DNA from: Aaosphaeria pasadenensis
Lineage: Eukaryota; Ascomycota; Dothideomycetes; Pleosporales
Direction: 5' to 3'
Assembly (NCBI GenBank): GCA_022813625.1
Contig: JAKLMB010000031.1
Coordinates: forward strand, 372,001 to 436,000
Length of the DNA: 64,000 nt
Position 1 is the first letter of the stretch. Each line of letters opens with the position of its first letter. Positions 35,448 through 47,091 of this stretch are shown piece after piece. Position numbers and translations under genes: made by a program. The notes under the pieces were generated by a model. That model had not been told where the DNA came from and did no database searches. It saw only the letters and a program-made list of their open reading frames with translations.

Positions 35448-35989
35448 GTTAGGAAGAGGAGAAGTGTGTACTGACTTTAGGTGAACGTCTATCAAGTGAG
35501 ACCATAAAAGTTTGGGGTGAGACAAGAACGAGGCATCTCTGTCAAATGTAGTGTAGACAGGCCTACCACCGATGATTGGGTCCGAAGGTCAGCTGAGGAA
35601 TTCCAAATCATGATTGCCGAGTGGAGAGGATAGTAAGCACGGCCTGGGCACCTCGTTGGCCCGAGGTACGTGTGGAAAAGAAGTTGGAGAACACGGTCTT
35701 TTGCGGAGAGCGGGTTAGCTAGACATCCGCTCATGTAATAGTTCTGGGGGGAACTGTGACCATGACGGTGTTCGAGTATGCTGCCTCGTAGTAAATTCCA
35801 CGGTTTAGGTGTATTGGAATATCAGTTCATTGTAGAGGTAGTGGAATGAGACTGATGAACGCATCATCGAGATTTCACAGTAGCATGAAACAACAAGGAA
35901 GCGAAAGATGGCCGAGAACTTGACTTCATAAATTCTTCATTTAAACCGAAATATTGATAAACTGTCTTATGTTCTTGTACCTCATACTC
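35448..35989. other. Promoter spacer of the FAD hydroxylase
   Basis: 542 nt between the hydroxylase start and the 3' end of the dioxygenase gene on the same strand. No gene, obvious TATA box or palindrome was identified. Confidence 0.4.
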
Positions 35990-37191
35990 TCAAATTGCCA
36001 TCGCATCTTGAAACTTGGCAGGCGTTCCTTGGGTGGCATCTGGAGGCATAACGAGTTCTTTGCCTGCGTCTTCCATTCTGCCTGTCACAAACGCCAGCGG
36101 TACATTCGGACCCCATACATGCAAACTGCTAGGTGAAGCTGGCTCTCTAGTGGCAATAGTTTCCTTGTTGACAAGATCTCCGTCGGAGTAATGCTCAACA
36201 ATATTGCCGGAGCTATCAAACCTAAACCGAATTATCTTCGTCAGTCTTACGCATCACTCTGCAATCTCAGCGAGATTCTGAAGTGGTTCTCACCAATAGT
36301 CGAAGATTTGGCTGCCAAGGACATGTTCAAGTCCCCAGCAATTCTTCCAGCCTTTCTTGAGAAGCCAATCGTGACCCAGCGTTTCCGTATCGAAATCGTT
36401 CACCTCATAGCTCGAATGGTGAACAAATGCGTGCGGCGCATCAGTGGCCGCGACGAAGAAACTCTGAGAGAACTGCATTAGATCGAAATCTCCATTATAG
36501 CAGCAATTTTATGGAAACTCACATGATGGTCTGTGAACTGATCACCCAAATCAATATGTAAAAAGCATGTCTCATCGTCACCCGTGATGGGGTTAAAGAC
36601 AGAGTCGGTCTCCTTTAGGTTTAATGTCTTCAAATACCAATTCAACGTCAATTTGAAATTGTTCCGTGGAACACCGTAACCATAATGACCCAATTTGTGA
36701 ATTGGGCTAGGTCCGGGCGTGAACCTGCGAAAGTCGCCTTTGCGATCTTTTCTCGTCACCGTGTTAGAGACCGAAACTGTCTTCTCCAAGACTGGCAACG
36801 AACTACCCGTGACAGGCTGCCTCAACTCCTGTCCGTGTACAAAATGAACGAACATGCCATTGGGATCTTTTATGGATACAATCTCGCCGCCTCCTGGACC
36901 GTCGTTCTTGCGGATTGGGGTAGCACTGTCGACTCCGGCTGCGATGTCTAGATCGGAGCGGGTTTCTACAGCCCACGCGGCACCAAGAAAATGTCTGCTG
37001 TCATCAGGGGACTGCTCAGCAACGTAGATATACGGCTGCTCTCCGTAGCCTCGTAGATATGCTTTGCCTACTCCGTCTCTGGCCTGCTCGATAAATCCAA
37101 AGTCGCCGAGAAAATCAAGTGCCGTCTGAAGATTTGGGTGTTGGTAGTAGACGTGAGCGAGTCTGACAACTCGGATTCTTTGATGGGTCAT
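35990..37191 (-). CDS. Two-domain extradiol (catechol 2,3-type) dioxygenase, VOC superfamily
   Basis: Exons 37191-36523, 36472-36294 and 36221-35990 give 359 residues. Two VOC modules are seen: an N-terminal one (about 8-120; LAHVYYQHPNLQTALDFLGD, KDPNGMFVHFVHG) and a catalytic C-terminal one (about 165-310). The presumed iron ligands are His169 (LGHYGYGV), one of His241/242 (AFVHHSSYEV) and Glu292 (DSSGNIVEHYSDGD), the 2-His-1-Glu facial triad of type I extradiol dioxygenases. Such enzymes open catecholic rings next to the diol. Meta-cleavage enzymes are unusual in fungi compared with intradiol cleavage. The gene is divergent from a fumarylacetoacetase-family hydrolase, sharing a 406-nt promoter, which fits consecutive steps of ring opening and C-C hydrolysis. 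The exact substrate is unknown. Confidence 0.83.
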
Positions 37192-37597
37192 TTCGATGCT
37201 CAGACAGAGTTAAGTTTTGTTTTGACGTATCAAAGGTCAAAGGAGTCGGAGAAACAGGCATTTTATCAGTTGTAATGGAAAGCATCTCCGCTCGGATGCG
37301 CATGTACGTTGTACGCCAGACCTTCGTTGCGGAAGTACCCAATCCTCCGGGGAAAAAGTGGGGACGGTGTTTCGCGGCACCGGCTTTCCACCAAAGCAAT
37401 GCTCTTTCAAGTGCCGCGCAACAAAAGAACAGAGGGATTGTTGAAAACTTGAGTAAAATAGCGCGGTCGTGTATATGCTAAAAGTACATGACTTTGCTTT
37501 CTTGAGATACGTCTGTAGAAACCTCTGTTGCGTACCAACTCTAGACTTTGACTTTGACCTCGATCTTTCGTTGAACCGTTACAAGAGACTTGAGACA
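37192..37597. promoter_or_regulatory. Divergent promoter between dioxygenase and FAH-family hydrolase
   Basis: 406 nt separate two divergent start codons. Several CGG/CCG triplets occur (GCTCGGATGCGC near 37292, TTGCGGAAG and CTCCGGGG near 37330-37350) that could be Zn2Cys6 half-sites, but no clean palindrome was found. Confidence 0.5.
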
Positions 37598-38580
37598 ATG
37601 AATTTCGAGAAACTCGTTCGATTTGAACACGGGGGTGTTGTATCCTATGGAGACCTCCAGGCCGAGGAGGATGGCCAATACACTGTGAAGCCACTTGATG
37701 GAACGCCCTTCACTACGCTGAAAGCGAAGAATGTTCCCCCGGTTCGTGTGGAGAAGGTGAGTTCACTATGGGTACCATTTTACATGTATAAGATTGAACA
37801 GGTTAACTTTGGAAAAGCTACTTTGCCCGCTCGAAGGTACTCCAATCATCATCTGTGTCGGTCTCAATTATCGAAAACACGCCACGGAAGCAAATGTGAG
37901 TGAGCACCATCACAGCAACGGAGGTATCTGAACGAGATTCATCAGACCGAGCTTTTAATCACATCTCATAGATTCCTGTGCCGAAATACCCGGTCATCTT
38001 TACCAAGCCTCCAACTGCGTTACACGGTCCCAACGAAATCGTCTCCATCCACTCAACATGTCAAACTCATCTCGACTATGAAGGCGAACTGACGTTTGTC
38101 ACTTCTAAAGATTTGAAGAACCTTCCATTGACTGGTGACTTTGACCTCTCTGATTACGTCCTTGGATATACGGCCGGCAACGACATCTCGGCACGTAATT
38201 TCCAGGACCCAAAGGTCAGCGGTGGCCAATTCTGTTATGCCAAATCATTCGACGGTTTTGCCCCTATTGGACCGTACATAGTTAATTCTCGCCTTATTCC
38301 GGATCCTCAAAAACTGCACTATACAACCAAAGTAAATGGAGAAGAGAGGCAATCGACTGGCACGGACGACATGATCTGGAGCGTCAAAGAAATCTTGAGA
38401 CATTGCAGTCAAGGCACTACGATCAAGGCTGGCACGGTGTTCATGAGTGGGACACCTAGTGGTGTGGGCATATTTTGTGATGGACTGTTAAAGGATGGAG
38501 ACATCGTCGAGGTAGACATAGGAGGTGTAGGCAACTTAGTTTCTACAATTAAGTTTGAGAAGCAAGATGCGAATTTGTAG
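37598..38580 (+). CDS. Fumarylacetoacetate hydrolase family protein
   Basis: Exons 37598-37756, 37818-37895 and 37972-38580 give 281 residues. The junction VRVEK|LLCPL is chosen because it restores the conserved LLCPLEGTPIIICVGLNYRK block; the nearer AG at 37800 would break the frame. Family hallmarks include HATEAN, KPPTALHGPNEIV, the metal-binding DYEGELTFV (E-x-E), DFDLSDYVLGYTAGNDISAR and MSGTPSGVGIF. Members hydrolyse C-C bonds of acylpyruvates or fumarylacetoacetate-type ring-cleavage products, or act as decarboxylase/isomerase. Next to an extradiol dioxygenase it probably hydrolyses the ring-fission product. The acetoacetyl-CoA synthetase at 42-44 kb suggests that acetoacetate or a related acid is one product (inference). 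Confidence 0.9.
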
Positions 38581-38821
38581 AGCTTAAAGAGGGCAGATAG
38601 TAACCTGACATTGACCATCGCTTAATTTTTGTATCTGAATATAAGTGATGAGAATGTTGGTTTTACAGCGTGCTCCCCTTCCAGGGACACGTCGCCTCTC
38701 TCTTGATTTGTTGTATAATTGGTATGCGAACTATGAAACCCATGTTGCCACAATTCAATATTTTTCTAGAGTCACATCCTTTGATTAAATTTTCCTATCC
38801 GTTGTAGATCATTGCGCGACT

Positions 38822-41060
38822 CTATACGAGCAACGTTGTGAACGGATCGTCCTCAAGATGTAGCCCTTGACCAAGGAAGGGTCTCGTATCAAAATTCTCT
38901 CCGACTTGGGGAAAATCCAATTCTATGAGCTGCGATAGATCGGCTTCAGCACAGTCTTGATTTTCTTGATCAACTTGAAACCCTCCAAATTGTGTCTGAT
39001 GCCTACTCTGCAATTCGCCGCTGGGGAGCATCCTCGAATTTTCTTTGTACGCACGCGACTCAGCCGGCGTTTGAACGCTGTGTACTGATCCTGGTATGAA
39101 AGCTGGATATCTTTTTGCTAACGCTCTGTCTGCTGGCAACAAAGTCATTTGTGGATCCTGGCAAATTTCATTCACTCCTGTATCGGAGAGTTAGTGAATA
39201 ATCGTGATGCTAAGAGGGGATGCGGTGCTTGCTGAACATACTTAACGCAATGGAGCCACATCTCCATTTTCGCGAAATTTGCCGTTGCAACAACATCGTA
39301 AGTTCTCGGCAGGACGACAAAGTATCCTCATCGCCAGCAATTGAGGTGGTAATTGTGGGATGAGGAAATATGAGCAGGAACGCAAAGAAAGGGTGCGAGT
39401 CGGCGACATCTTCCGGTGACCACTGCGAGAGTATCTTGGCATTCCAGTACGCTATCTTTCTCGTTGGGAGTGATATTCCATCATTTGTGTGATGTTTCGT
39501 TGCAAAGCTCGCCGAACTTTCACGCTTCATATTAGTCCTGGACAAAATATGAGAGGTGGCAGAGAGCATAAGATGCGCGCCAATGACCCAATTTCTTGCA
39601 TGAGTTGAATTTGGCCCAAAGTCTACCACGTCGGAACCAAGAGCCATAGAGTTTGGAAGCGCCAGTCTCAAGCAGCTCAAGTCATTCTCCAGCATTGTCT
39701 GCTTTTCCAGAGAGATATGGCGTTTCTGTTGCGAAGTGGAATGTGCCGATGACAGCAGAAAGTTTGCAACGAGAAACCAAGCCCTCTCACTTTGGTTCTG
39801 TGCACCCTGCAACGATTTCCAACAGCAACCTGGTTGGATCTGCAACTCTGCCGACGAGGTCTCCTTGTCATCAAACCACAGCTCGTCTGAAACTGGAAGA
39901 AGAACGGACATCCTGCGGGCGTCGATCATGAATGGGTGGCAGAAGGTACTACTTCCGAAGACGTCCAGCTCCCATACTAGCCACCAGGCCCTTCGCATCT
40001 CCTCCTTTTCAGACCACGACTTGCCCTGTGCAGTCTCAGAATGTTCATCATCCACGCTGGATAGACCCAGATCGTAGGCAAGTCTTGCACAGACACCTAT
40101 CAGTATCCAACCTTGTGTCGATGTACCCGAGCAAGAATGGTAGAATGCTAGCAGAACGCAGCCCTGAAGAAAAACAAGCGTGGGATCATCTATCTCCCTA
40201 CCGCGGGCATAATATATATTAGCCATCTCCGAAAATTCTCTTCCACGTTCCAAGGCAGGTTTTCGGCTGAGAGACTCGTGGTTGCAATGGCACGCTGCCA
40301 GCGAGAACATAGAACTGAGCAGCAAGCCTTCCTCAGGAGGTAATCCAGAAAGGACATCATCCCTACTCAATATAGGGGCATATTTACGCATAAACCTTGG
40401 TTTGTGAAATATCGGCAGCCAGCATTGGATATGTTCAAAGAAAATATCCACAAGGACTAGGGCGAGTGGGCCTGGAATGCGACCTGATGGTGGCTCAGTG
40501 ACTGCTCCTTCGCCTTGAAGAAAAATCGAGTCGTTGCCGCTACCTGGGGACTGGGAAGGTAGAGAGCGAGAAGATAGCTCTGCAGCTGTACATTCGACAT
40601 ATCCATGCTGCTGACCATCCGAAGATATGCTTTCTTGGGTTGTTCCAATTGTTGATGTTGGTACACTGGGGCTTGGAGAGACGCCAAATTCCACCTGATC
40701 CAGATTCGCCTCTGAAGGGCCCCCATGAGCGAAGAACCCGGCTACTGCTGGCGATGTTTGATCAAATACACTTCGGCTCAATGCGCGGGTCTCAAGAATC
40801 TCGAGAAGCCGCTCTAGGCTTTCGTTAACAGCCGGCGAAGGCCTCTTCCTTGGTCGCGAGCTCTGGACAGTGGTCTTTCGCTTGAGGGGAAATTCGCATT
40901 CGATGCCTGTCCGATGACACAGGCCACACACAGGACGAACACGGTCGCACTTGGTCTTCTTACGATTACACTGCTGACATGCCCGACTGTACACAATGTT
41001 TTGCTCCACCTGGGACTGAGGCTGAGTATTTCCAGTGTTGGGAGTCTCGTTGGTAGCCAT
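38822..41060 (-). CDS. Zn2Cys6 transcription factor with fungal TF domain (factor 1)
   Basis: Two exons (41060-39242, 39177-38822; intron GTATGT...CAG) give 724 residues. The N-terminal binuclear zinc cluster has its six Cys at 28, 31, 38, 45, 48 and 55 (ACQQCNRKKTKCDR...CGLCHRTGIECEF), followed by a basic linker (SRPRKRP) and a possible short dimerisation helix (ESLERLLEILE). A fungal-specific TF (MHR) domain follows, with FEHIQCWLPIFHKPRF, CVLLAFYHSCSGTSTQGW and EEMRRAWWLVWELD. It lies inside the aromatic catabolic gene group and is a natural pathway regulator candidate for the hydroxylase, dioxygenase, hydrolase and acetoacetyl-CoA synthetase genes. Target sites are not evident from sequence. 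Confidence 0.92.
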
Positions 41061-42087
41061 GAAGGAATCCCTTCGCTTCTCACATCCCTTGATGTGCTGA
41101 TGATTGTTCGGATAAAGGATGATGGACGAGATGGGTTGGGAGAATGCAAGGTCAAGGTGAGACGGGATGTGGAGAACCTGGAGTACAGGGATTGCGGGGA
41201 TGGAGGTGTTAGCCCAGGCTCCATAGCCTGATAGAAAGCGGGGAACGTAGCAGAATTCAGTAATTAGTAACTACTAGTAGTTAAAGTATATAGTAACTAC
41301 CTTCCTCGATATGTACCGAGGTAGGAAGCTAACAATAATGATAAATATTGTATGGAAATACTTGTGCAAATAAATTGAATTTACATTGCTCTATTTAGTC
41401 TCCTTTTAACAACTTTAGATGCTTTCACTTCTTAATTTCTGAGCTACACCTTTGTGTTTACGGGACCCGCATGATCGCGTTGTAACTCTTATCCGTATTT
41501 GCGGCTAACACCTACAGCATACAAAACGTACTACAATGGTCAACACTGCCGGCTATGCGAAGTGGTTTCGAAACTCGTCTGATTTGTTTGTTAGATACTC
41601 TATCAGTAAGTTCGTTCACGATATTCTGACGACGCCATCTCTATTCTGTTTTGATCTTCCTTACGAAACTACATTGGGACCTTGGTAGATCTGACCATAA
41701 AGAAGTCCAGTGATGCAACAAGATGAGCAGTCATATTCAATTCCGTCCTTGCTTCCCTCGTGTTTACCTTGAGTGTTTACCTTGGTAAGTCGCTTCATCT
41801 GCGTTGCCACTGTAGTTCTTGTATCGCGTAGGCGCGAAAAGATATCAACATTTACCAAACCACACTTGCTCGATGTCCCCAGAACGTATGATAAGTCCTT
41901 AAGCTGTGAGACACCGTAAACACGATTCTATGTCTGCGATGCGCCCGTAGGAAGGCAATAAATAAGAAGACCTAGTGTACAATTGTTGATTGATGTAGCG
42001 TAAAGTAGTTGTCGCACAAAGGCAGGGGGAACCGAAGAACAATCAAGGAACGTACAGTAATACTACTGTCTCATATAGACGAAAGGC
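41061..42087. other. Promoter region of factor 1, no other gene seen
   Basis: About 1 kb between the factor-1 start and the 3' end of the acetoacetyl-CoA synthetase gene on the same strand. It includes a perfect palindrome TAACTACTAGTAGTTA at 41268-41283 and AT-rich sequence after it. Open frames in it have no recognisable content. Confidence 0.5.
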
Positions 42088-44462
42088 CTACAGCTTCGAC
42101 CCCGCAGCAGCCCCGAAAGGAAGATTCGTGAACTGTTTATATTCATCCAAACACTCAGGATTTGCAGCGCTCTGTCCAACCTTCAGTGCCTGACCACTGA
42201 CAATAGCCTTTACCATGTTCTCAATCTTTTTTCCGTTGCGAGTATACGGTATATCAGCAACCTGTCGTATATGCTGCGGAACATGCCTCGCGCTCAAATC
42301 CCGCCGTATGGCATTGCAGATCCGCTGTTTCAGGGATTTATCGAGTTTCAAGCTGTCTTTAAGCTTGAGGAAGAGGAGAACTTGCTCGTCTGGGTCCGTT
42401 TTGCGACGTTGACCGACTGCTATGCAGTCTTCCACTTCAGCAAAATGGTCGAGTATGCCGTAAATCTCAGCCGTCCCAAATCGGACACCTATGTGATCAT
42501 TATTAAGACATGGACAGGCGCCATTTGCCGGTGATTATGCAACTAACCTCCAGGGTTCAACACACCATCACTTCGCCCGAGAATCTCATAGCCTCCAGTG
42601 GCCGGAATTTTACGAATGAAGTCGCCGTGACACCAGACTCTCCGTTCAGGATACTGATCGAAATAGGCCTCCCGGTATTTCTCTTCGCCACCTTTGCCCC
42701 AAAAGGTGACCGGCATTGTGAAGAATGGCTTTGTGATGACTAAATCACCCCTTTCTCCGCTATCTTCGATGTTGTGCCCCTCGTGATCCCATATTTCAAC
42801 CTTCATCCCTAGGGATGCGGCTGATAATTCGCCGTTGTGTACAGCGGTCATCACGTTCGCCCCAACAACTACATTCATGTCAGTGACTAGACACCCATGG
42901 CAATTTGAGAGATGATAATCAACTCACTACCGCCTACAATATCAGTTCCACCTGAGCCGCTGAAGAGACCGATTCGGGAAGGAAATGTCTTGTAGAACCA
43001 ATCGCAGATCTCTGAAGATAAAGGCGACCCTGAGACAGTGCAATAAAGAAGGGTGTCCAGTTTCGGAATGATCGTCGTGAGGCGCTGTTTCAGGGCAGCT
43101 AAATACTTCGGGCTTGTCCCCCAATGTGTGACCCCTTGCTCATCTACAATATCTAACTGACTTGTCGGAGACGGATGAAGGGGACTGCCGTCATAAAGCA
43201 CGATTCGCGTACCAAGTGCAAGAGCCGATACCAAGTAGTTCCACATCATCCAACCAGTCTACGTTTTAGGTTTAGTACTATGAATGCATTGGTTTTGCAG
43301 GATCTGCTGAACGTACAGTTGTATAGCCATAGTACACGGACCCAATGGTCATATTGCTGTGTAGCATCTGCTCCTTCTTATGTTGAAGTAATGCTGCCCC
43401 ACCGGCATGGACGATACCTGTAGGAAATAGTCATTACCATCTGCTTGATCATCACTTTCTCCATATCTATTTCCAACTTACATTTTGGAGCGCCGGTAGT
43501 ACCAGAAGAATATAGGATATAGATCGGGTGGTTGAATGATACCTGCTCAAAGGTCAAGGGCACAACTCGACAATTCAGAAATGCCGCCCATGAGATGCTG
43601 GAATACATCAGTCAATGCGCTTCATGGTACAACATGCAGCATGTACGTAATGGACTTACACGTCGGTACTATCCCAGGTCGGGCCATTAATAACAACGGT
43701 CTTCGAGAGTTCTGGAACCTTCTCCCTCAGCTCTGCGACAGCCTGACTATACACAGATCGAAGGTCGATATGCTTTGCGGCATATAATACCTTTGATTCC
43801 ATGAAGATCAACTTTGGCTTTATCTGTAAAAATCGTTCAACGATCCCTTGTCGTCCCATGTCCGGAGCAGTCGATGAAAAAATAGCTCCCAAGGAACCAG
43901 CAGCGAGGAGAATCACCACTGCCTCTATGCAGTTTGTCATGACAACTGTAAATGAACGTATCAGTACAGGTCGCGTGATCCGGTATGAGTTAATTGAGAT
44001 TATTGGCATACCTGCGACCCGATCACCTTTTCTGACTCCCAAGTTTCTCAGACCGCTTGCACATTCCTCCACATTTTGTCGTAGGTCCGTCCAGGACAGG
44101 TGTCGCCAATCTGTTCCTCCTTCGCGGCAAGCCGAGATCGCAATCGCGTTTGGAGAAGACGCCAAACCAGTTGCAAGGACATTTTCAGTGTAGTTCAATC
44201 TTGCTTCAGGGAACCACTCTGGTCTGGGCCACATGGATCCAATACCATTCGCGACCCTTGAAGGTGGGACGCTATGAACGACTCCGCAGAAAACCCACAC
44301 TTCCCCGCAAAATGCTTCAAGCTCGCTGGTCGACCATTTGTGCAGGTTAGCGTAGGATGTGAGTGACAGATTGTACTTTCGGTTGATGTGGTTGCGGAAC
44401 TGGTGGAGACGGGTCGAGGACGGGTCGGGGTGTTTCCACGCGATAGTATTGTTGATTGACAT
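42088..44462 (-). CDS. Acetoacetyl-CoA synthetase
   Basis: Seven exons (44462-44012, 43945-43660, 43597-43482, 43417-43317, 43258-42928, 42868-42548, 42488-42088) encode 668 residues, close to the family's usual ~660. It is an ANL-superfamily adenylate-forming enzyme: PEWFPEARLNYTENVL near the N-terminus, P-loop-like SSGTTGAPKC, IYGILDHFAEVEDC, and the C-terminal catalytic lysine motif TRNGKKIENMVKAIVSG. The reaction is acetoacetate + ATP + CoA to acetoacetyl-CoA + AMP + PPi in the cytosol. For exon 5 the GTGAGT donor was chosen because it preserves the spacing of the DIVGG-IVGAN segment. Its place behind a fumarylacetoacetase-like hydrolase suggests salvage of acetoacetate released by ring degradation. 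Confidence 0.92.
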
Positions 44463-44639
44463 AACTCAAGACACTTTTCTTTTCAGAGCGGTTCGAGCTG
44501 TAGTAGTAATGGAAAGCTTCTGCTTGAGTATCGGTTGATACAAATAGATCGGGAAGAGACAGGGGAAGTATAGGACTAAGTTTTACATTTTGTAAAGTGG
44601 ATGTAGAACATGATCCCCCTATAACAGTAGGCTCTCTGT

Positions 44640-45030
44640 TGTTATCCCGAGGTCTAGATTTCCAAGAGATAACTTCTATCCTATTATTAACTATAGTTAG
44701 AGTAGAAGGAGGGGGTTAAGATAGTAATATTACTAAGCTATATAAGTACTATTATACTTAAATTATTATATATAAAAGAAAATTATAAATAAAATAATAA
44801 GAATTAAAATTTTTAATTAATTTTATTTAATATTTTAACTTAAAAATAAAATAAAAAGTATACTAATATATAATTAAATAAAATTTAATATTTAATATAT
44901 TTTAGTACTTACTTATCTTTATTATACTATTTTAAAATACTATTAATTAATAATTTACTTATTTATAAATAATAAAAGTTAAAGTACTTTCTTATTAATT
45001 AGTAGTCTATATTCTAGTTACTAGGTATAA
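44640..45030. repeat. AT-rich island, probable RIP-degraded repeat
   Basis: Roughly 390 nt almost devoid of G and C (especially 44740-45000), made of TTA, TAAT and ATAAA words, abruptly flanked by normal-composition DNA. No open frame survives. Such islands in Pezizomycotina usually mark ancient transposon copies mutated by RIP (C-to-T). The original element cannot be identified. The immediately downstream transporter carries a CAG-to-TAG-type stop, consistent with mutation leaking from the island. Confidence 0.7.
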
Positions 45031-45054
45031 AGCAGGACGTGCAAAGCCGGTAAA

Positions 45055-45071
45055 AACACGGAGACCGTGTT
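45055..45071. promoter_or_regulatory. Inverted repeat AACACGG-AGA-CCGTGTT
   Basis: A perfect 7-nt inverted repeat with a 3-nt spacer at the GC-rich edge of the AT island. It contains CGG-N3-CCG, a geometry used by some Zn2Cys6 dimers. It lies about 350 nt upstream of the broken transporter. Confidence 0.45.
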
Positions 45072-45140
45072 GCAGGTGCGACGAATACCGTGCTTCACAC
45101 TGCCTGGCTGCTCATCACGCCGTGCAGGTCGGTCCTGGCA

Positions 45141-45199
45141 ACGGTTACCGTCCTAGAACGGCTACCGTCCTACAAACGACTTCCGTCCTACAAACGGCC
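45141..45199. repeat. Tandem 17-18 nt repeats
   Basis: About 3.3 copies of ACGGCTACCGTCCTACAA with small differences (starting at 45141, 45158, 45176 and 45194). Each unit contains ACCGTCCT or TCCGTCCT and an ACGG or ACGA. It may be a cluster of protein-binding sites or a simple minisatellite. Confidence 0.7.
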
Positions 45200-45409
45200 A
45201 TGGAGCCATGACTGCTGGCCTACTACCGAATTCTAATATACTTAGTTCGAACAAGTGCGTTTTGTGTATCAAGAAAGCATTGACATACAGGTCAATTGCT
45301 GCCAACTGTCGACGTTCAAGCATTTAGTGGCCTTCCGAGAATCATGTTAGTGAACGAGAAACCAATCAGTATGACAGCCTACCATCTTTGAATCAGAATC
45401 ACCCGCTAG

Positions 45410-47091
45410 TGGAATCATATCTCACTATATCATGCAGCCCACAATGTCGAAACGGTAGACGATGTGTCTGCCCTCCCAGATGCTACAGTTAGTAATGAGA
45501 GTATCGAGTGGACGGAGGACGAGGAGTCGATTGTCCGCCGGAAGCTGGATTTGAAATTAGTGCCGTTGTGTACCTTTTTGTACATGCTCTGCGTAAGCAC
45601 ATCGAGGCTCCATAGTTCTTGGACTCAATCTCCTTTGCACGCTCGCTACACAAATCTGTCAGTTTATGTCGCAATTGAAATACTGGCTGACTAGCTCTAT
45701 TACAGTTTATGGATCGTGCCAATATTGGTAACGCTCGAATCCAAGGTCTGGCGGTCGATCTAGAACTTAGGGGGTACTAGTTCAATTGGGCTTTATCAGC
45801 CTTCTATGTCACCTACCTGATTTTCGAAATTCCTAGCAACATCCTCTTGAAACGGTTCGGCCCGCGTATCTTCCTTCCATTTCTCGTCGGCGGCTTTGGG
45901 TTGGTCTCGATCTGTACGTCCTTCGTCACGACCTTCGGAGGCTTGGTTGCTGCGAGGGCAGCTCTCGGCGTCTTCGAAGGTGGTACTATGCCAGGACTGG
46001 CTTTCATGATGAGCTCTTTCTATAAGCGCACTGAACTCACTTTACGAATTGGATGCTTTATTTCAGCTGCCGGACTGGCAGGAGCTTTTGGCGGACTGCT
46101 TGCTACGGTGCTTTCCAGAATCCCTGCGTGGGGCGCACCTTCGATGATAATACATACCTGGCGGAACATTTTCTTCTTCGAGGGTATATTCACAGTTCTC
46201 ACTGCGATGTTGGCCTACTTCCTACTCGCAAACTCCCCCGGCGAGGCACGATTCTTGACCACTCGAGAAAGACAGATCGCTGTTCAGAGGTTGGCCAGGG
46301 AGAGGGTAGAAAGAAGCACTGAAGAAGTCTCGCGACAAGATGTTAAAAGAGCCCTGACGTGTTTTCACACCAATCTTTGCGGATTTGGCACTCTCTTCAT
46401 CAACATTACCGTTCAAGGACTCGCCGTTTTTCTTCCGACAATTCTTGCCGATCTCCGATGGACCTCTACAAAAGCTCAACTCATGACGGTGCCCCCGAGT
46501 CTCGCCGCCGTCATCGTGACTATATCGATCGCATACGCAAGCGATAAATGTGCAATCCGTGGACCCTTCATTATAGGTCTTTCTATTGTTGGTATGATCG
46601 GTATGGCTGTCCTGCGCTGGAACACCGAGGCATACATTCGCTACATGGGGGTGTTTTTCGTCATGTGCGGTGCTTCACCAGGAGGTCCAATGTTCCTGAC
46701 CTGGGGAATCAATAATGCTGCTGGGCCTTCGGTACAGGCTGTTACGAGCGCATACATAGTAACCCTTGGAACATTTGGTGGGATTATAGCAACGTGAGTG
46801 GAGCCTCACACAGTACAATAATCCTTCGCAAGCTTAACATATAAACTAACTGAACCACAAAATAGATGGTCATATCTCGTAAGAGATGGACCTTTGTATC
46901 ATACAGGACACACCCTCAACTTCAGTGGCATGATAGTAGTTCTTTGTATCGCTATTGTGGGCATGTGCTATTGTTACTACGAGAATAAAGCGAAAAGGTC
47001 TGGGAAGCGAGACGCGAGGCTGGCTGGCCTTAGTGAGGCAGAGCAAGACAAGCTTGGCCACGATCATCCTTCTTTTGTGTTTCTGCTCTGA
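45410..47091 (+). pseudogene. DAL5/allantoate-type MFS transporter, in-frame TAG
   Basis: The frame assembles as 45410-45592, 45706-46793 and 46866-47091 with good splice sites. It reads as an anion:cation-symporter (allantoate/nicotinate-type) permease: EWTEDEESIVRRKLDLKLVP, FMDRANIGNARIQGLAVDLE, FNWALSAFYVTYLIFEIPSN, ALGVFEGGTMPGLAFMMSSF, then six further membrane segments and a C-terminal KLGHDHPSFVFLL. At 45778-45780 a TAG replaces the Gln expected in the family's GY-Q-[FY]NWAL motif, with no intron able to remove it. No in-frame ATG is visible after the TAG at 45407. Together these point to a recently inactivated gene 750 nt from an AT island. Everything after the stop is intact, so a base error or a strain polymorphism remains possible. 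Confidence 0.7.
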
